Of a stretch of 12,942 nucleotides of DNA, positions 1-6,775 are shown piece after piece (positions within the stretch are counted from its first letter, which is position 1; each line of letters begins with the position of its first letter). Origin of the DNA: Pseudomonadota bacterium. Lineage in GTDB: Bacteria > Pseudomonadota > Alphaproteobacteria > Micropepsales > Micropepsaceae. The notes beneath the pieces were generated by a model. The model made no database searches. It saw nothing but the letters and a program-made list of their open reading frames with translations, and was not told the origin of the DNA. Made by a program: the position numbers and the translations under genes. The stretch lies in the NCBI GenBank assembly GCA_021808875.1, contig JAKBAU010000071.1:1-12942 (forward strand), read 5' to 3'.

Positions 1-6
1 GGTTCA

Positions 7-59
7 AGGATTTCGGGCTCATCTGCTCTCCTTCGGCGTGACGATGAGCCCGAAATCCT
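7..59. repeat. Perfect 17-bp inverted repeat with 19-nt loop
   Basis: The arm AGGATTTCGGGCTCATC (7-23) is repeated exactly as its reverse complement at 43-59, separated by 19 nt (24-42). No T-run follows on either side, so it is not an obvious intrinsic terminator. It could be a transcript-stabilising hairpin after a gene left of the window, or part of a mobile-element end. The repeat is seen directly; its role is unknown. Confidence 0.75.
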
Positions 60-102
60 CCGTTATTCAAGATGTCAAATCTGTCTCAAAGGTCCTGACG
101 GG

Positions 103-116
103 GGACAGTTTTGTCC
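103..116. promoter_or_regulatory. Dyad GGACA-N4-TGTCC, possible operator
   Basis: A perfect 5-bp inverted repeat with a 4-nt spacer (GTTT) lies about 175 bases upstream of the lipoprotein start. The size and symmetry suit a dimeric repressor site, but no regulator gene or overlapping promoter is visible. It is a candidate only. Confidence 0.25.
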
Positions 117-161
117 AATTCGGCTTGAACACCGGCTTGGATGCGCATTGCGCTCAACGCA

Positions 162-189
162 GGGAGCCCCGCTATGTCGGGCGGCTCCC
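162..189. repeat. Hairpin with 7-bp GC-rich stem
   Basis: GGGAGCC (162-168) pairs with GGCTCCC (183-189) around a 14-nt loop. The stem is followed on the plus strand by an A-rich stretch rather than a T-run, so it is a poor terminator for plus-strand transcription. It may be a leader hairpin of the lipoprotein transcript. Confidence 0.3.
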
Positions 190-290
190 GAAATAAAACA
201 CCTTCCGAGGGAATACGGGAGGTGCGTTGCCCTGCGTGCGCATGTTCAACCGCCCCGGCACCAGGCCTGGGCTAAGCAGCAGGGTAGACA

Positions 291-971
291 ATGGGCAAAA
301 GGGCGAAATTCGTCTCGAACTTTATCATTTCCATCACAGTATCCGCGGCTCTTTATGGATGTACGGCATATCCATATAACTTGGCATCTTATGGTCAAAC
401 TGAACCCCAGGCACAGCCCTCTCCCGCAACCGGCGGCTTTTACATAGATCCCGCGACGCACCTCGTAACTGAAGCGCCCTCACCTCCCTTTTACATCACA
501 GATGACGGAATAATTGAGGATACCCCTCCGGGCCAAACATTGCCGCCCGGTGCTCAACCCTGCGAATCTGACGTGCTGGCTGAACTTCAGCCAGGTAGCG
601 CTTGCTACGCAGCGGCACTTCGTGGAGAACAAGAATCACAGGCCGAAAATGATCGTGAAGTGCAGTCTGAGAAAGAGCAGGGCAATCCAACTGGCGAAAC
701 TACTGCTACGGCAAAAGAAACGTGCGGCGTTGCGGATGGCACATCGCTGAGGGCTTCAATCGAGCGCGCGATGGCCCCTCCGGGTGGCGGAGTAGAGCCG
801 CAAGTTGTGCAGTTAATCAACTGGCAAATGGCGCAAACCACTCTTGGATGGGCTTGCACTGTTGAAGTCGATTTCCTGGGGGGTAGCTATCAAGTTCTTG
901 CTTACGAGCGTTTACCCGATGGCCGTTATCGGATGCAAACTCAGCTTATGGGACAGGCACCCATAAACTAG
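291..971 (+). CDS. Predicted lipoprotein of unknown function
   Basis: The 226-aa product begins with a basic N-terminus (MGKRAKF), a hydrophobic stretch (about residues 8-22) and a lipobox-like LYGC ending at Cys24. This predicts export, lipidation at Cys24 and anchoring in a membrane; Tyr at -2 is unusual for a lipobox. The mature part starts with a Pro/Gln/Ser-rich spacer (about 37-80), has an acidic, Glu/Gln-rich middle (about 112-135), and ends in a more ordered segment (about 145-226) containing two further cysteines. No known domain was recognised. The ATG at 291 is preceded by a weak CAGGG ribosome-binding site and gives the signal peptide its natural start. The gene is convergent with the sirtuin gene, 11 bp away. 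It is more AT-rich than the island to the right of 5119. Exported protein is well supported; its function is unknown. Confidence 0.7.
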   Translation: MGKRAKFVSNFIISITVSAALYGCTAYPYNLASYGQTEPQAQPSPATGGFYIDPATHLVTEAPSPPFYITDDGIIEDTPPGQTLPPGAQPCESDVLAELQPGSACYAAALRGEQESQAENDREVQSEKEQGNPTGETTATAKETCGVADGTSLRASIERAMAPPGGGVEPQVVQLINWQMAQTTLGWACTVEVDFLGGSYQVLAYERLPDGRYRMQTQLMGQAPIN

Positions 972-982
972 GCGGAACTGCC

Positions 983-3900
983 CTAGCTGCTTAAACCATG
1001 AAGACGCCGCCACGCTCCAGATTGTCGGAGGGCAGGGTTGGCCTCACCTATAACCCCTAAGACACGGGATAATTCGTGGGGTATTAACCGGCGATCATCG
1101 GCAATAAGCGCGTCGAGTAGAGAAAGGGCGGCATCTGGATAGTTCTTCGCCACGTCGATCTTATTATCACCAAGATCGTGCAACATGCGATATATTGTCA
1201 TTTCTACATCGGGAATCGCAATCAATAATGGTGTAACAACATTTACGGCATCCGGAAAATCATTCCCAGCTTCCGTAATCAAACGCGAAAAAGCTCTTGA
1301 GGTTTCCTCGCTACGATACTTTAACTGACGAGGCCAAGCATGTTCGATTATGGGCTTAACGAAATTTGTCCATTCACCTTCACGAGAAATGGCCTGGGTC
1401 AGCGCAGTTAATATTTCCGCGTGTCCATCTACATCTATGGCCATAAGCACTGTTCTAACTTGATCAAACGACAATATCGGCGACTTCTTGCCAACCTTGC
1501 GAGACAAGAAAATGAACCTGTGAAGACAATAGCGATATTCGTCCTTATCAAAAGACCAAGAAGATTTTCCTAGCAAAATCTTTACGAAATCAGGAGAGAT
1601 TGATTTCAATGTGCCTTCTGAAAGCCACTGCTGGTCACATGCCCAACCATGCCATGCAGCTTCTGACTTTTCATTCTCGATTGCAAAAAGCGGTATAAGC
1701 GCACGGTTTGACCAGCTCTTATATTGGCTATCTAACCATGCTATGCGTACCGTGGTAACACAAACGGCGTGACCCCCAGCGTCGCCAGGAAGTGCAAACA
1801 AATTTGCTAGGCGGCCTTCGATATATTCCGGAAAAATCCCGGATGTGGATTTCTCAAAAGGAAGCGAAAAGAGACATTCTGTTAACACGCCGGAGGGGCT
1901 GTTGATCGCTTTTCCGTACGAAACCTCCGATTCTTTTTGTGCAACTCCCCCGATAGTTGTTGTGCCTCGGGAACTCTCCATCATCTCCGGTGGAGCGGAA
2001 GCATATTTAGCAAATATCGAATCGAATACGTTTAACGCAGATACAAGATTTTGCTCGGCGAGTTTGTGAAGATTTTCTTTGAGCCAACGAGGCACATTGT
2101 ACCGCAGTTCATACGCAAGATCATCGGGCATTTTTGTAAGATTATGAGCCAAGAACCATCTAAGCTTTGCAGGTGCGTTGTCCGGCCAATCAGACAAAAG
2201 ATTCTGCCAATAACGAATGGGATAATTTGAGCGTTTTGCCTCGGACCTAAGAGAGGCGAGCGCTCTGAATGGATATTCTTTTACGAAGCCTTCAAATGGC
2301 CGAAAATTTCTTAAATCATTGTGGTCGTCTTCAGACCTTTTATCTGCCGCCTCGATAACTTTGCCAATAGGCAGCTCATCAAGCCCTCTCAACTCTCTTA
2401 TCGTCTCTACAAATCCTCCTCTAGGCCCACGGCTGTTATCCGCTACAAGAGCCCACTCGTCCGTCCATCGAGGATCGGCGGCTTTGAGTTTGGGCAATAG
2501 AGTTTCTGTTTTTGATGTTAGGTTGCAGTTGTTGAGTTGCAACCAACGCAGCATTGAGGCTGCTATCGAGGCTTTTCTCTTTCGATAATCGGCCGCCTTC
2601 AAATGGCTGCTACGGGGCGCACCTTTAATGATCCGCCTTTCGATGCTTCGCCGTTGACGTGAATTGAATCTTTCCCATCGCGCCCGAAGAGTAAAAAGTA
2701 GCTCTCTGTGGTTGTAGGAGTCCCAAAAAATATCATCGTTAATGCTAGTCATTACTGCTGCCGCCTCATTGGCAGAGGTTAGGTTCTCATCCGTATGAAC
2801 AAAAAGGCACAGTTTCCCGAAAAAGAATGGGTCGTTGAGGTCCCACGACCTAATTTCATTTTTGGCGGCCGTCAAATTGGTGCTTCTTAGAGTGTCAAAT
2901 AGACTTATGAACCAGAATAAAAGATTTTCTTTTCGCGTATGGTGTATTTCCCCGCGTTGCCCGGTTGGATGAAATGTGGAGATTCGCCACCATAGTGTCT
3001 CGGCTTCGCCAAGAAGTTGTGCCGTCCGCGCTAAGCTTTCTCTGATAATCTCAACTACTCTCGGAAGATGTTCGTTAGGGATCGGCTCATCAGTATTATG
3101 TCGGTCCAATACGTGAACTTTCATTTCGACAACCTTTGAGAGTGGCAATCCCTGCCAGCCCTCCTTCGACATAAAACGCACCCCGTGAGAATAGCGCTTG
3201 AATACTACCAGTGGCTCCAGAATCCTTTCGAATGTCCGAAAGGTATATGACGACCAACCATTTTTCTTCACTATCTTTTTAAATTCGAACCACTGATAAT
3301 GTCGATCGTCAATTTTTGGCCCTTGACTGGCTTCGATAAAAAGTTCCCAGAATTTTCTGGGCGTATCGGGAAATTGTGGCCGCTCATATATGTGATTTCT
3401 TACGAAGGATAGAAGTGTCGGATGCAGCGAAGCGAACCCTGAAGCCCACCAAACTGCGGCGGGTTCATGGGAAATTATGCCGATCCAATAAGCCAAATAA
3501 TGGAGACGTTCCGGCAACTGATTCGTCCACACCCGATTTGACGTAGCCAATCGAGTTTGTTCTGGAAATGTTGTGTCCCCTGACATCCAACTCAGATAGT
3601 CAATTCCTACAAGCATTACCTGCCTGTTCGAATCTGGAGCGGGGCGAGAGGGATCATCGTCTAAACCAAATAAAGTGTGTAGGTCAGTTCCCGGAGAATC
3701 TCGAACAAATAGCTCCTCAGACGTTTCGAAGTATCTGGCCTTTCTGTCAAAAACGCACAGCCATTCAGCAGGTGGAGGCGGCGATGTCTCTAAAAAGAGC
3801 TTAGCACCCGCTTTACTGCTGATGAGATTAACAACCTGGCCTCGCTCATAAGGCTTTAATTCTGACGGGCATTTCTGGGCTAATGCTACAACCTTGCTGT

Positions 3901-4753
3901 TCCAAGTCTCGGGATCAACCGATGTAGAACCCCATTGCGATAACGTATCCCACAACCCGGAATGATCCTTATCCAATGGGGCATAGGCAATAGGGGTTAC
4001 CCCCTTGTCTCGCCACTGCTCTTCAATCTCTCCGGGACTACCTGATGCGAAGGCATAAATGGGCGAATCATAACGCGTATGCTCCCGGCTATGCAGCCCC
4101 TCAAGGAGATAACGCATCGGCGGATCATTCGCTGAATACCCAAGGAGAACGATCGTGTAACTCTCCCGAATGGCCCTGACAAAACGGGCTGCCCAGCCTT
4201 CTGCCAGATAAGCCCGCCCAAAGTCCGCACTACTTATCACGTAGCCAGCTTTCGTGTGTCCGTTTGGTTTGGCTAGGCGGCCGTGGAGATATACGACGCC
4301 CTGAATGTTATCCCCGAGGGCAATTTCGGGTAGGGAAGGAGGAACAAATCTCCTGATCCCTGGGCTCGCTCTTTCAAACAAAAGATCAAAATTTGTTGTG
4401 ACAATCTGGGGGCTGCCTGACGGGCTACGCGAAAGTTCCAGTATTGTCTTGTGATGCTGGAGTTTGGGCTGGTTTGGCGTTTTTAGAGCGAGATAGATTT
4501 GTCGATCAATCTCCTGGAATCCAAATTCTTCGACAAGCGCCCTGAAGACGCGATCTAAGCCTTCGCCGTTATCGAGAGCCTTCTTAGCCGTCTCTGCCCG
4601 CAGTCCGGAAATCAATTTACTTGTGAGCCCCCCAAAGTCTGGTAAGCCAGCTTGGAGCGATATGCCTGCGCCGCAAAAAAAGATGACATTCCCGAGTGCT
4701 TGTTGCTCAAGCAGATGCCGGGGAATATTTGGCCCATTTTCTAGGAATCGCAT
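983..4753 (-). CDS. Large SIR2-domain anti-phage protein, Dsr1-like
   Basis: The 1256-aa product carries an N-terminal SIR2 domain of about 230 residues: FFCGAGIS (about 25-32, NAD-binding), TTNFD (119-123, predicted catalytic Asn121), YLHG (predicted catalytic His157) and LLGYSANDP (about 203-211). SIR2 domains of this class in anti-phage proteins (Dsr1, Dsr2, ThsA) cleave NAD+ and kill or stall infected cells. The remaining roughly 1000 residues have no motif I can name, but are Trp-rich and helical-looking. They probably form the sensor, and the extreme C-terminus (PDAALSLLDALI) resembles the DUF4020 region of Dsr1-type proteins. I chose the ATG at 4753 because related proteins begin MRF-x2-NGP-x-IP just before the GAG motif. 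A TTG at 4810 with an upstream GAGGAAAG is an alternative adding 19 residues. The gene stands alone, is AT-rich, and lies outside the integrase element, so it was probably acquired separately. SIR2 effector is confident; the Dsr1 assignment is tentative. Confidence 0.85.
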   Translation of the reverse strand: MRFLENGPNIPRHLLEQQALGNVIFFCGAGISLQAGLPDFGGLTSKLISGLRAETAKKALDNGEGLDRVFRALVEEFGFQEIDRQIYLALKTPNQPKLQHHKTILELSRSPSGSPQIVTTNFDLLFERASPGIRRFVPPSLPEIALGDNIQGVVYLHGRLAKPNGHTKAGYVISSADFGRAYLAEGWAARFVRAIRESYTIVLLGYSANDPPMRYLLEGLHSREHTRYDSPIYAFASGSPGEIEEQWRDKGVTPIAYAPLDKDHSGLWDTLSQWGSTSVDPETWNSKVVALAQKCPSELKPYERGQVVNLISSKAGAKLFLETSPPPPAEWLCVFDRKARYFETSEELFVRDSPGTDLHTLFGLDDDPSRPAPDSNRQVMLVGIDYLSWMSGDTTFPEQTRLATSNRVWTNQLPERLHYLAYWIGIISHEPAAVWWASGFASLHPTLLSFVRNHIYERPQFPDTPRKFWELFIEASQGPKIDDRHYQWFEFKKIVKKNGWSSYTFRTFERILEPLVVFKRYSHGVRFMSKEGWQGLPLSKVVEMKVHVLDRHNTDEPIPNEHLPRVVEIIRESLARTAQLLGEAETLWWRISTFHPTGQRGEIHHTRKENLLFWFISLFDTLRSTNLTAAKNEIRSWDLNDPFFFGKLCLFVHTDENLTSANEAAAVMTSINDDIFWDSYNHRELLFTLRARWERFNSRQRRSIERRIIKGAPRSSHLKAADYRKRKASIAASMLRWLQLNNCNLTSKTETLLPKLKAADPRWTDEWALVADNSRGPRGGFVETIRELRGLDELPIGKVIEAADKRSEDDHNDLRNFRPFEGFVKEYPFRALASLRSEAKRSNYPIRYWQNLLSDWPDNAPAKLRWFLAHNLTKMPDDLAYELRYNVPRWLKENLHKLAEQNLVSALNVFDSIFAKYASAPPEMMESSRGTTTIGGVAQKESEVSYGKAINSPSGVLTECLFSLPFEKSTSGIFPEYIEGRLANLFALPGDAGGHAVCVTTVRIAWLDSQYKSWSNRALIPLFAIENEKSEAAWHGWACDQQWLSEGTLKSISPDFVKILLGKSSWSFDKDEYRYCLHRFIFLSRKVGKKSPILSFDQVRTVLMAIDVDGHAEILTALTQAISREGEWTNFVKPIIEHAWPRQLKYRSEETSRAFSRLITEAGNDFPDAVNVVTPLLIAIPDVEMTIYRMLHDLGDNKIDVAKNYPDAALSLLDALIADDRRLIPHELSRVLGVIGEANPALRQSGAWRRLHGLSS

Positions 4754-5118
4754 GAAAGTCAATATAACCTGCGCCCGCCTACTCTGACGAGGCTTTAGGG
4801 GGCCGCCCAACTACTTTCCTCGGACTTAATGAAGCCCATCGCCTCTACATCGCAACCAACACCGAATGCAGTCCTGGCGCGGACAAAATCCCCAAGTGTG
4901 TCTAACGCACGAAGCTATTGCCCCATGGTAGCACCTGACTAGGCAGCTCGGGATAGCGTCCAAACGCTGTGGAACCAAAATGCTTAAGCAGTTAAATAGT
5001 CCAATTTAGGGGGCGCAAGTCGTCATTTTGGCAGTGGGTTTTGACTAAGTCACTGGCTATCTGCTGGCTAGGCCTCTTTTTTCAGATATGTAAAACGACT
5101 TTAACTGTATGATTTTAT
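4754..5118. other. AT-rich region without a convincing gene
   Basis: This region should contain the sirtuin promoter on the minus strand, but I could not pick a convincing -35/-10 pair. It holds a 39-codon minus-strand open frame (4795-4914), an 11-bp palindrome TGACTAAGTCA (5042-5052), and a direct repeat CTGGCTA at 5053-5059 and 5064-5070. It ends at the encoded CCA of the tRNA fragment, so it corresponds to sequence lying downstream of a tRNA-Arg gene. Confidence 0.5.
4795..4914 (-). pseudogene. Possible 3' remnant of a lost gene (39 codons)
   Basis: A minus-strand frame is open from just after a TAG (4915-4917) to a TAA (4795-4797). It reads with protein-like composition, including LDTLGDFVRARTAFGVG and ending in EESSWAAP. 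It has no credible start or ribosome-binding site, and stops 41 nt before the sirtuin ATG. It could be the end of a gene truncated by insertion or deletion, or chance. The family was not recognised. Confidence 0.2.
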
Positions 5119-5163
5119 TGGCGGACCCGACGCGATTCGAACGCGTGACCTTTGCCTTAGGAG
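5119..5163 (-). other. 3' fragment of tRNA-Arg(CCT): integrase attachment site
   Basis: Read on the minus strand, the segment gives an anticodon loop CTCCTAA (anticodon CCT), the 3' anticodon-stem strand GGCAA, a 5-nt variable loop, a perfect T-arm (ACGCG-TTCGAAT-CGCGT, 5130-5146), the acceptor 3' strand CGGGTCC, discriminator G and encoded CCA (5119-5121). Upstream of the loop the match stops: the 5' anticodon-stem strand TTGCC, the D-arm and an acceptor 5' strand GGACCCG are all absent. It is therefore not a functional tRNA but the duplicated 3' half left when an element recombined into a tRNA gene. The integrase gene starts 180 bases away. The fragment points away from the integrase, so the intact tRNA is expected at the far, right-hand end of the element, outside this window. 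Confidence 0.85.
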
Positions 5164-5166
5164 CAA
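5152..5166. other. Putative crossover core: TTGC-N7-GCAA
   Basis: At the break in the tRNA homology the plus strand reads TTGC (5152-5155), a 7-nt spacer CTTAGGA (5156-5162), then GCAA (5163-5166). Tyrosine recombinases exchange strands within a 6-8 bp overlap flanked by inverted core-type sites, and this arrangement fits. It places strand exchange in the anticodon loop. The symmetry is seen directly; its role is inferred. Confidence 0.5.
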
Positions 5167-5252
5167 TTTAACCTGCCCTTCGACGCTTTTCGATGGGTTT
5201 CGCTCCGATGCGCTATGCCACTGTAATCACTAAACAAATTGAAATTCCGGCT

Positions 5253-5312
5253 CGTCCGGCATACTCTCGGACACGCTCCGACTTGCGTCCGGCTGCTTAC
5301 GTGGTGCTTACG
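5253..5312. repeat. Paired direct repeats upstream of integrase
   Basis: CGTCCGGC occurs at 5253-5260 and 5286-5293, 33 bp apart, and TGCTTACG at 5294-5301 and 5305-5312, 11 bp apart. An inverted pair TCGGA/TCCGA (5267-5271 and 5277-5281) lies between them. Helically phased short repeats between the attachment core and the integrase gene suit arm-type integrase or excisionase sites, or integrase autoregulation. This is inferred from position and spacing only. Confidence 0.35.
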
Positions 5313-5343
5313 CGAGAATGGGAGTTTGGACGGGAGAATTCCC

Positions 5344-6702
5344 ATGGCTAAGCTCACAAAGCGCCTCGTCGACGCTGCCGAGTCCCGCGAGAAAGACTAC
5401 GTCATCTGGGATGACGAGCTACCAGGTTTCGGCCTGCGCGTCTTCGCTTCTGGCAAGCGCAGCTACGTCCTTCAATACCGCGCCTTGGGCCGCTCGCGCC
5501 GCTACACCATCGGCTTGCATGGCGTCTGGACGGCCGAAAGCGCTCGGCAGGAGGCGAAGGTCCAGTTGGGCCGCGTTGCTCAGGGCGACAACCCCGCCGA
5601 GGAGCGCCAGCTCGATCACAAGGCCATCACGGTCAAGGAGCTCTGCACGCTCTACGTCAATGACCTCAACGCGGGGCTCATCCTCGGCAAGGGCGGGCGG
5701 CCCAAGAAGCCGACGACGGTCGGGACGGACATTGGGCGTATTGAGCGGCACATCATCCCGCTCCTGGGGACGCGCCGTGTGAAGGACTTGACCAAGGCCG
5801 ACATCAACAAGGTCCTGAAGGACATCATGGCCGGCAAGACGCGAGTGTCGGTTAAGACGAAGAAGCTGCGCGGCAAGGCTATCGTACGCGGTGGCGCCGG
5901 AACGGCGACGCGCACGGTCGGGCTTCTCGGCGGCATTCTCACCTACGCTGTCGAAGCCGGGATCATCGCGATCAATCCTGCCCGTGGCCTGCGGAAGCCG
6001 AAGGACAACGTCCGCACCCGCCGGCTCACTGAGGCGGAGTACCGGACGTTGGGCGAGATGCTGCGCGCAGCCGAGAGGGAGGAGAAGTACGCGACGACGG
6101 TAGAGATCATTCGCCAGATCGCGCTGACTGGCTGTCGCCGGAGCGAGATGATCGGCCTGATGTGGACTGAAGCAGATACCGACGGGAGTTGCCTGCGGCT
6201 GGTCGACAGCAAGGAGGGCACCTCGGTTCGTCCCGTCGGTCTACCCGTTGTCGAGTTTCTCGAGGCGCGCCGCGAGGCGGCCTCTGGCTCATATGTCTTC
6301 CCCGGGTACGGCGACGACAACGCGTTCGGCAGTTTCCCGAACCATTGGGAGCAGATCTTCAAGGGCTCGCCGCTCTCGGATGTCACGCCCCACGTCTTGC
6401 GACATAGTTTTGCGAGTGTCGGCAACGATCTCGGCTTCACTGAAGTGACGATCGCCGCCCTGGTCGGCCATGCCAAAGGCTCCGTCACGAGTAAATATAT
6501 CCATACGCTCGATACCGCCCTCATTATGGCGGCCGACACGATCGCCGGCTACATCGAAGGCCTGCTCGACGGGAAGGAATTCAAGCAAACTACCTACGCG
6601 CTCGACCGAGGCTCGCGAAAGGCAGCCCTGGCCAGATTCCTAATGAAAGCCGCTGGCGAGGATGAAGCCAGTCCGCGGGAGCAACGCCCCCTTGCCGCAT
6701 AG
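5344..6702 (+). CDS. Tyrosine-recombinase integrase
   Basis: The 452-aa protein catalyses site-specific integration of the element, evidently into tRNA-Arg(CCT). The N-terminus (about 1-85, with FGLRVFASGKRSYVLQY) is the DUF4102-type arm-binding domain of prophage and island integrases. A SAM-like core-binding domain spans about 95-215 and the catalytic domain about 225-415. The full catalytic set is visible: Arg265 (TGCRRSE), Lys290 (DSKEG), His350 and Arg353 (HVLRHSF), His376 (VGHA) and the nucleophile Tyr385 (SKYIH), so the enzyme should be active. The reading frame is open upstream to 5239, but the ATG at 5344 has a ribosome-binding site GGGAG 7 nt upstream and gives the family-typical MAKLTKR start. 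The gene is GC-rich like the cargo to its right and convergent with the helicase gene 73 bp away. The C-terminal extension (about 415-452) is not conserved catalytic sequence. Confidence 0.95.
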   Translation: MAKLTKRLVDAAESREKDYVIWDDELPGFGLRVFASGKRSYVLQYRALGRSRRYTIGLHGVWTAESARQEAKVQLGRVAQGDNPAEERQLDHKAITVKELCTLYVNDLNAGLILGKGGRPKKPTTVGTDIGRIERHIIPLLGTRRVKDLTKADINKVLKDIMAGKTRVSVKTKKLRGKAIVRGGAGTATRTVGLLGGILTYAVEAGIIAINPARGLRKPKDNVRTRRLTEAEYRTLGEMLRAAEREEKYATTVEIIRQIALTGCRRSEMIGLMWTEADTDGSCLRLVDSKEGTSVRPVGLPVVEFLEARREAASGSYVFPGYGDDNAFGSFPNHWEQIFKGSPLSDVTPHVLRHSFASVGNDLGFTEVTIAALVGHAKGSVTSKYIHTLDTALIMAADTIAGYIEGLLDGKEFKQTTYALDRGSRKAALARFLMKAAGEDEASPREQRPLAA

Positions 6703-6741
6703 GGCGATCGAAATCGGTGTACGCGTCCGCCAATATTCCAT

Positions 6742-6764
6742 CTTTGCCCTTTGCGGGCGGCAAG
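6742..6764. terminator. Weak hairpin between convergent integrase and helicase genes
   Basis: CTTTGCCC (6742-6749) can pair with GGGCGGCAAG (6755-6764) around a 5-nt loop, with a four-base GC core, wobble pairs and a bulge. There is no T-run on either strand. Its position between two convergent genes is the main reason to consider it a terminator. Confidence 0.25.
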
Positions 6765-6775
6765 CGAGGCCAGCG

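Larger units (their letters stand above)
1..290. other. Left-edge region without a recognisable gene
   Basis: No protein-like reading frame was recognised here. It contains the 17-bp inverted repeat (7-59), a dyad GGACA-N4-TGTCC (103-116), a hairpin with 7-bp arms GGGAGCC/GGCTCCC (162-168 and 183-189), and a 10-bp palindrome CCAGGCCTGG (261-270) just upstream of the lipoprotein gene. No clear sigma-70 promoter for the following gene was found, although one must lie here or further left. Confidence 0.5.

Noticed and set aside
4754..4810. TTG start at 4810 for the sirtuin protein
   Set aside because: There is a GAGGAAAG upstream of it, but related sirtuins start MRF-x2-NGP, matching the ATG at 4753. 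It is kept only as an alternative.
4830..4943. Plus-strand small ORF starting MKPIASTSQ
   Set aside because: It lacks a convincing ribosome-binding site and lies opposite the 39-codon minus-strand frame; Ser/Pro-rich composition suits an antisense shadow.
5119..5240. Complete tRNA-Arg gene
   Set aside because: T-arm and acceptor 3' strand are perfect, but no D-arm, 5' anticodon-stem strand or acceptor 5' strand exists on the minus strand upstream of the anticodon loop.
5239..5343. Upstream extension of the integrase frame
   Set aside because: The ATG at 5344 has a good ribosome-binding site and gives the family-typical MAKLTKR N-terminus; the extension covers probable arm-site DNA.
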